Source: Gemmatimonadaceae bacterium (GTDB taxonomy: Bacteria > Gemmatimonadota > Gemmatimonadetes > Gemmatimonadales > Gemmatimonadaceae). Taken from it: a stretch of 57,144 nucleotides of DNA. The translations under genes were made by a program, and so were the position numbers. The stretch covers positions 1 through 57,144 of the forward strand of contig JANYIN010000182.1 in the NCBI GenBank assembly GCA_025362035.1, given 5' to 3'. This document shows, one piece after another, positions 52,945 to 57,144 of the stretch; the stretch's first letter is position 1, and each line of letters opens with the position of its first letter. Below the pieces are notes generated by a model. It worked only from the letters and a program-made list of their open reading frames with translations, had not been told where the DNA came from and did no database searches.

Positions 52945-55692
52945 ATGATGATCGTCCTCGCACTCGCCATACAGATCCAGGGCGGTGATCCCTCGGCGTC
53001 ACATGGACAGGACACCACCCCGCGTGCCGTCATTGCCAGTGGCCAGCGCGTTACTCCGGCGGGCGTACAGAGCGTGTTCAAGGGGCGCGTAGCCGCGGTG
53101 CGCTTCGGCAGGAAGCCGAACGAGATCTGGGTTGCGGTGCCGGGCATGGCGCACCGCCTGAATTTCAGGGAGAACAGGCTCGTTTCCAGCGTGTCCTTCG
53201 ACGGCACGCCCGGCGCCAACGGCATGGCGCTCGACGCCGTCGCGGGGCGGGTGCTCGTTGCGTCCGTTGGTCGCACGCCGGTCGGCTCGCCCGCACCGAC
53301 GATCCCCGGCACGGCGAACGTCGACAAGGATGCGGTGACGCGTCTGTCGGCGTTCGCGGAGGACGCTGCCGCGTCCGAGGGCGGCGGCGCGGCGCGGAAG
53401 CCTGTGTTCGTCACGGACGCACTCGCCGACTACATGGCCGGATCACCGGCCGTCGCGAAGCGGGCGAGTGCATCCGGGAATGCGGGGACGCCGGATGTGC
53501 GCCGCGCCATCCTCCCGCTTCCGGCCAGCGACCGCGTCGCGGTCATCGACGCCGATCGCGGCACGGTGCTCCGCCACATCCCACTCGGCGTGTTGCCGGT
53601 GGCGTCGGCGATTTCCTCGAATGGCTCCGTGGCCTACGTGGCGAACTTCGGTGGCGCGAGGCCCGGGCCAGGCGACCGCGCCGCTGCGGAATGCTGCGGG
53701 ATTCGAGCCGAGCCCATTCGCGTGGACAAGCGTGGCGTGGCCGCGGAGGGCAGCGTGAGCCGTATCGATCTCGTCGCTGGCCGCGTAACCGCCACCATCA
53801 GCGTTGGCCGACACCCCGGCGCGCTGGTCTGGGACGAGATGCGAGAGCGGATCTACGTTGTCGACGGGGTGAACGATGCGGTGAGTGTCATTGACAGCAG
53901 GACCAATCGGGTCGTGACGTCCATGGCGATTCGACCCTTCCGCCAGCGGCTGACGGGTTTGGCGCCCACGGCGCTCGCCCTTTCTGCCGACGGGACCACG
54001 CTCTACGTGGCACTCGGTGGCGTGAACGCGGTGGCGGTCTACAGCACGGCGGGCGTGTTCCGCGGCCTCATCCCAACCGGCTGGTATCCGTCCAGCCTCG
54101 ACCTCAGCGCGGATGGATCCACGCTCGCCGTCGGCGCGCTGCTGGGCGTCGGTTCTGGCGAGGCATCCAGCTATGGCAAGCGCGGAAAGTTCGCGCTGGC
54201 GGTGCGCGGCTCCGTGAATGTCGTCCACGTTCCCACTGCCGTAGAATTGAACGCGTACACCACGGCCGTGGCCGCGAACAATAAGCTCACGATTGCCGGC
54301 GGAAACCGCGAGCTCGTGAGCGCGTCTTCGCCGCGCGCCGCCGCGAGACCCCGCGCCGTGCCCGAGCGGCCTGGCGAACCGTCTCCCATCGACCACGTGG
54401 TCTTCATCGTCAAGGAGAACCGGACCTACGACCAGGTCCTCGGGGATCTTCCGCGCGGGAACGGCGATCCGTCGCTGGTGATCTTCGGACGCGACGTCAC
54501 GCCGAACGCGCACGCGCTCTCCGAGCAGTTCGTGGTGCTCGACCATTTCTTCGCCTCCGGCGGCAACTCCGCCGACGGCCATCAGTGGCTCACGCAGGCG
54601 AACGAAACGGACTACGTGATGTGGCCACTGTACTTCGGCCGCAGCTATCCGTCCGAAGCAAGCGATCCGTTGTCGTACAGCGTGGGAGGTTTCCTCTGGG
54701 AGTCCGCGCAGGCGAAGGGGAAACGTGTCTCGGTGTTCGGCGAATTCGCTCCGGCGCCGTCGGATTCCGTGGCGGGCGTGCGATCGGAGTTCATGACGAA
54801 GTACAGGCAGCCGCACGACTTTGCCGCGTCGCGCCGGCAGCTCGCGGCGCGCTACCGCACGACGTCCGAAATTCCGTCGCTCGATCGCGTGCTCGTGCGG
54901 GAGTACCCCGGCTGGACGATGGAGACACCGGACGTGGTGATGGCGGACGATTTTCTCGATCATCTCCGCGAGTGGAGCGCCGACGGCTCGATGCCGAACC
55001 TGGTGATGACGGTGCTGCCCAATGATCACACACGCGGGACCACACCAGGCTGGTGCACGCCGAGTGCGTGCGTGGCCGACAACGATCTCGCGCTCGGGAG
55101 GGTGGTGGAAGGGCTCAGCCACTCGAAGTTCTGGAAGTCGATGGCCATCTTCGTCGTCGAGGACGACGCGCAGAACGGCGTCGATCACATCGACGGCCAT
55201 CGCACCGTGGCCCTGGCCATCTCGCCGTATATCAAGCGCGGCTCCGTGGACAGCACGTTCTACGTGCATCCGAGCATGGTCAAGACCATCGAGTTGATAC
55301 TCGGCTTGCCGGCCATGAGTATCTTCGATCTCACCGCCGCCGACATGCGCGCAAGCTTCATTGGCGAGAAGGACAAACCGGATTTCACGCCGTACAGCGC
55401 GCTCACGCCCAAACAATCCATTTTCGAAACCAATGTGCGGGTGGGTGCCATCAGGGGCCCGCACGCGGTCGAACGCAAGCGTGCCGCACTCGCGTCGTCG
55501 CGCATGCGCTTCGACGAACCGGACGCCGCGCCCACTGAGGCGTTGAATCGCATCCTGTGGCACGACGCGCGCGGATGGAGTACTCCGTATCCCGCTGCGC
55601 GGCACTCGCTCTTCTTTCCCATGTCGGTGGATGTGGGCGACGACGAGCGTGAAGCGCGGCCGGCGCGTCCCGGGAAGAACCGACACGACTGA
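52945..55692 (+). CDS. Beta-propeller/phosphoesterase fusion protein
   Basis: This 915-residue protein has two parts. The first, to about 470, is a YVTN/YncE-like beta-propeller (GNVVHV-type blades such as RVAVIDADRGTVLRHIPLG, SVIDSRTNRVVTSMAI). The second, from about 478, is a phosphoesterase of the phospholipase C/acid phosphatase type (HVVFIVKENRTYDQVLG, DHFFASGGNSADGHQW, DDAQNGVDHIDGHRT). GGAG lies 9 nt before the ATG at 52945; an upstream frame from 52804 is less likely. A signal peptide is weak, so the location is uncertain. Confidence 0.82.
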   Translation: MMIVLALAIQIQGGDPSASHGQDTTPRAVIASGQRVTPAGVQSVFKGRVAAVRFGRKPNEIWVAVPGMAHRLNFRENRLVSSVSFDGTPGANGMALDAVAGRVLVASVGRTPVGSPAPTIPGTANVDKDAVTRLSAFAEDAAASEGGGAARKPVFVTDALADYMAGSPAVAKRASASGNAGTPDVRRAILPLPASDRVAVIDADRGTVLRHIPLGVLPVASAISSNGSVAYVANFGGARPGPGDRAAAECCGIRAEPIRVDKRGVAAEGSVSRIDLVAGRVTATISVGRHPGALVWDEMRERIYVVDGVNDAVSVIDSRTNRVVTSMAIRPFRQRLTGLAPTALALSADGTTLYVALGGVNAVAVYSTAGVFRGLIPTGWYPSSLDLSADGSTLAVGALLGVGSGEASSYGKRGKFALAVRGSVNVVHVPTAVELNAYTTAVAANNKLTIAGGNRELVSASSPRAAARPRAVPERPGEPSPIDHVVFIVKENRTYDQVLGDLPRGNGDPSLVIFGRDVTPNAHALSEQFVVLDHFFASGGNSADGHQWLTQANETDYVMWPLYFGRSYPSEASDPLSYSVGGFLWESAQAKGKRVSVFGEFAPAPSDSVAGVRSEFMTKYRQPHDFAASRRQLAARYRTTSEIPSLDRVLVREYPGWTMETPDVVMADDFLDHLREWSADGSMPNLVMTVLPNDHTRGTTPGWCTPSACVADNDLALGRVVEGLSHSKFWKSMAIFVVEDDAQNGVDHIDGHRTVALAISPYIKRGSVDSTFYVHPSMVKTIELILGLPAMSIFDLTAADMRASFIGEKDKPDFTPYSALTPKQSIFETNVRVGAIRGPHAVERKRAALASSRMRFDEPDAAPTEALNRILWHDARGWSTPYPAARHSLFFPMSVDVGDDEREARPARPGKNRHD

Positions 55693-55743
55693 CGCGTTCT
55701 CTGCCGCGTTGCCCGGCACGCTCACGCGCTGCACATTCGGCGC

Positions 55744-56433
55744 ATGGCCGTTCCCGTTCCCGAGTTGTCGCTGGAAGCCGTGCTCGAGCTACATCTCCGC
55801 GCGCCGCTACTGGAGAGTGACGCTGCGCTCGCTGCGGTGGCTGACACGCGCGACCGCGAGCAACGGCTTCGCCGGTTCCTGCCGCCGCAAATCGTGCGTC
55901 GGCTCGACCGCGGGTTCGCGCGATCGTACACGGTGCACCCGAGCACGGCGCGAGCCCTCTACGCCATTGCGCGCGCGCTCCGGCCGGCGGTCACGTTCGA
56001 AACGGGGACGTACTGGGGTTACTCCACCGCGATTCTGGCGGCGGCGGCGCGGGACGAGCAGTTCGGCGTCGTGCACACCTTCGATCTGTACCCTCACGCG
56101 GGCAAACACATTCCGCCGTCGCTCATGCCGTGGGTGCGTCTCCATCGCGGCCAGGCGGCCACTGACTCCATGCCGGCCGTGCTGCACACCGTGCGCCCCA
56201 GTCTCTTCTTTCAGGACAGCGTTCACGACTACCAGGGCGTGCTGGCCGAACTGCGCGTCGTGCAGCCATGCCTGGCCTCCGGCGCGGTTGTTCTGTTTCA
56301 CGACTTCGTGGTGGACGGGGTCCTGCAGGCGGCCATCGATGGTCTACCCGAGTTTTTCGTCGCGCGGATAGCGGGCGACGATCCGCAGCAGTTGGGCATC
56401 GCCATCGCGCCCGGTGCGCGACTCACTCGCTGA
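55744..56433 (+). CDS. Class I SAM-dependent methyltransferase
   Basis: The 229-residue product has the SAM-binding motif FETGTYWGYSTAILA and a downstream SLFFQDSVHDYQGV, with the family-like aspartate. The C-terminal segment VVLFHDFVVDGV fits Methyltransf_24-type small-molecule methyltransferases. The substrate is not known. It is 51 nt after the phosphoesterase gene, possibly on the same transcript. Confidence 0.78.
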   Translation: MAVPVPELSLEAVLELHLRAPLLESDAALAAVADTRDREQRLRRFLPPQIVRRLDRGFARSYTVHPSTARALYAIARALRPAVTFETGTYWGYSTAILAAAARDEQFGVVHTFDLYPHAGKHIPPSLMPWVRLHRGQAATDSMPAVLHTVRPSLFFQDSVHDYQGVLAELRVVQPCLASGAVVLFHDFVVDGVLQAAIDGLPEFFVARIAGDDPQQLGIAIAPGARLTR

Positions 56434-56468
56434 TGTCCGCGTCGATCAGGTTGCCGAACGGCGGGATG

Positions 56469-56651
56469 CTACTCGCGCGTCGGCGCCTTTTTTACGGGAT
56501 CGGGTGAACTTCCTCGGGCCACGATCCGATAGATGAGGAGTGACACTCCGATGGTGAGGAGCAGGTGCACCCAACCCGGCCCGTCCTTGACGAGCGCGGC
56601 GATGGCCCACACGATCAGCATCACGACCGCCGCAATGATTCCGAGATCCAT
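56469..56651 (-). CDS. Small DUF5670-like membrane protein
   Basis: The 60-residue product starts with AAGGAG 6 nt before the ATG at 56651; a longer frame to 56873 runs into the structured region and is rejected. Two hydrophobic segments (IIAAVVMLIVWAIAAL, HLLLTIGVSLLIYRIV) flank a short loop. This resembles the lmo0937/DUF5670 family of small membrane proteins, often stress-related. Function unknown. Confidence 0.7.
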   Translation of the reverse strand: MDLGIIAAVVMLIVWAIAALVKDGPGWVHLLLTIGVSLLIYRIVARGSSPDPVKKAPTRE

Positions 56652-56761
56652 CTGGTACTCCTTGAATTGACCCGTCACGCGACGGTCCGTAGATTCCCTC
56701 GTAGAAATGTACGCACACATGGGGCGGAGAGAAACGTTTTTGAGCCGATAAGTCCTTCGAG

Positions 56762-56912
56762 TGGGTTCGACAATCCATGCTGACGGCATGCCCCCAGTGC
56801 GGGGGAAGCCGGAAGGTGTGGTGAGGGCCTCATTATTTCGACTGGGCTTCAAAAAACCCTCTCCGTTCCACACTGTGCGGGCCTCGCGGAACAGCGCGAG
56901 GCCCGCGTTTTT
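56762..56912 (+). ncRNA. Candidate structured RNA ending in a terminator
   Basis: Several hairpins follow each other on the plus strand: TGGGT/ATCCA (56762-56777), CATGC/GCATG (56776-56790) and CCCCC/GGGGG (56791-56805). A longer helix has GTGTGG/CCACAC (56816-56821 with 56868-56873) and GAGGG/CCCTC inside it. An intrinsic terminator closes the region. No ORF explains this. It matches no tRNA, SRP, RNase P or riboswitch pattern I know. It may be a small RNA or a leader of the pterin gene. Confidence 0.4.
56877..56912 (+). terminator. Intrinsic terminator
   Basis: A 12-bp GC-rich stem (56877-56888 with 56895-56906) closes a 6-nt GAACAG loop and is followed by GTTTTTC. The T-run is on the plus strand. 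No plus-strand protein gene ends nearby except the methyltransferase about 440 nt upstream, which supports a transcribed RNA between them. Confidence 0.8.
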
Positions 56913-57032
56913 CGTTCACACTCGCGACGGCCAGCGATCACGGGCATCTTCACGAACGGAGCGCCGGCCTGGAACGAGAAGGCAGCGCTCGGTATTAAGC
57001 TCGCGCTGGCCAACGCTTTCTCCGTCACTACC

Positions 57033-57144
57033 ATGCCCGAAGTGACCGTCACGCGGCGCCTCATGTTCAACGCCGCGCACCGCGTCCACAACGCCGAGCT
57101 TTCCGACGCCGAGAACACTCGGCTGTTCGGGAAGTGCAACAATC
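57033..57144 (+). CDS. 6-pyruvoyl-tetrahydropterin synthase / QueD family, 5' part
   Basis: Only the first 37 residues are in the window. MPEVTVTRRLMFNAAHRVHN has the conserved Zn-binding His of the PTPS/QueD family, followed by LFGKCNN with the family's active-site Cys. The family makes 6-carboxytetrahydropterin (queuosine) or tetrahydrobiopterin-type pterins; this fragment does not distinguish them. The window edge truncates the gene. The 120 nt after the terminator contain no clear promoter. Confidence 0.8.
   Translation, partial: MPEVTVTRRLMFNAAHRVHNAELSDAENTRLFGKCNN

Noticed and set aside
52482-53414. Minus-strand open frames over the GNAT/phosphoesterase gap
   Set aside because: They run antisense through two real genes, have no ribosome-binding site, and show only Arg/Ser/Pro-rich high-GC sequence.
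56760-56780. tRNA T-arm-like GGTTCGACAATCC
   Set aside because: The acceptor, D and anticodon arms are missing; the region is better explained as a set of local hairpins.
1-57144. CRISPR arrays, prophages or insertion sequences
   Set aside because: No regularly spaced repeats, integrases, transposases or terminal inverted repeats were seen.

Overview
The window is G+C-rich (about two thirds by eye), gene-dense bacterial chromosome. GTG starts are frequent and many neighbouring genes overlap by ATGA or GTGA. The gene mix suggests a high-GC Gram-negative of the Gemmatimonadota type: an outer-membrane barrel protein, lipoproteins, type IV pilus minor pilins, a NurA/HerA plus SbcD/SbcC repair cluster and a PEP-CTERM protein. 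That assignment is inference; the window holds no rRNA. I saw no tRNA, rRNA, insertion sequence, prophage or CRISPR array.

Layout. 1-7.1 kb (minus): a lipoate/pyruvate dehydrogenase block, lipA-pdhA-pdhB-pdhC-lpd-lipB, plus a small lipoprotein. 7.3-15.5 kb: glycine oxidase, a coupled operon (family 2 glycosyltransferase, DUF3108 protein, unassigned Rossmann-like protein), a class-I glutamine-amidotransferase-like hydrolase, and an outer-membrane barrel protein. 15.5-22.8 kb (minus): a peptide-uptake operon with solute-binding lipoprotein, two permeases, two ATPases and a proton-coupled POT transporter, most joined by 4-nt overlaps. 22.9-27.8 kb: a LipM-type lipoyl transferase divergent from glycine dehydrogenase gcvP, then gcvH and coaE on the minus strand. 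28.4-39.6 kb: a PEP-CTERM protein and two minor-pilin clusters of the same gene order (FimT/GspH, PilV, PilW, PilX), one on each strand, flanking a pseudo-receiver/AraC regulator, a ZU5-like lipoprotein and a TPR protein. 39.6-42.9 kb: thymidine kinase coupled to a degenerate DEAD-box-like protein with an RNA-binding tail, and two small genes. 43.9-52.5 kb (plus): nurA-like, herA-like, a secreted protein, sbcD, sbcC and a GNAT acetyltransferase. 52.9-57.1 kb: a beta-propeller/phosphoesterase protein, a methyltransferase, a small membrane protein, a structured intergenic region, and the start of a 6-pyruvoyl-tetrahydropterin-synthase-family gene cut by the window edge.

How the parts connect. 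LipA and LipB make the lipoyl groups needed by the E2 subunit, and the separate LipM-type enzyme sits beside gcvP and gcvH, whose H protein also needs lipoate. The peptide operon combines ATP-driven and proton-driven import. The nuclease/helicase cluster is a DNA end-processing set of the kind seen in archaea and some bacteria. The points most worth a second look are the sbcD start, the 17-codon mini-ORF bridging nurA and herA, the atypical HerA P-loop, the degenerate helicase, the EF-hand loop in a pseudopilin and the structured region near 56.8 kb.
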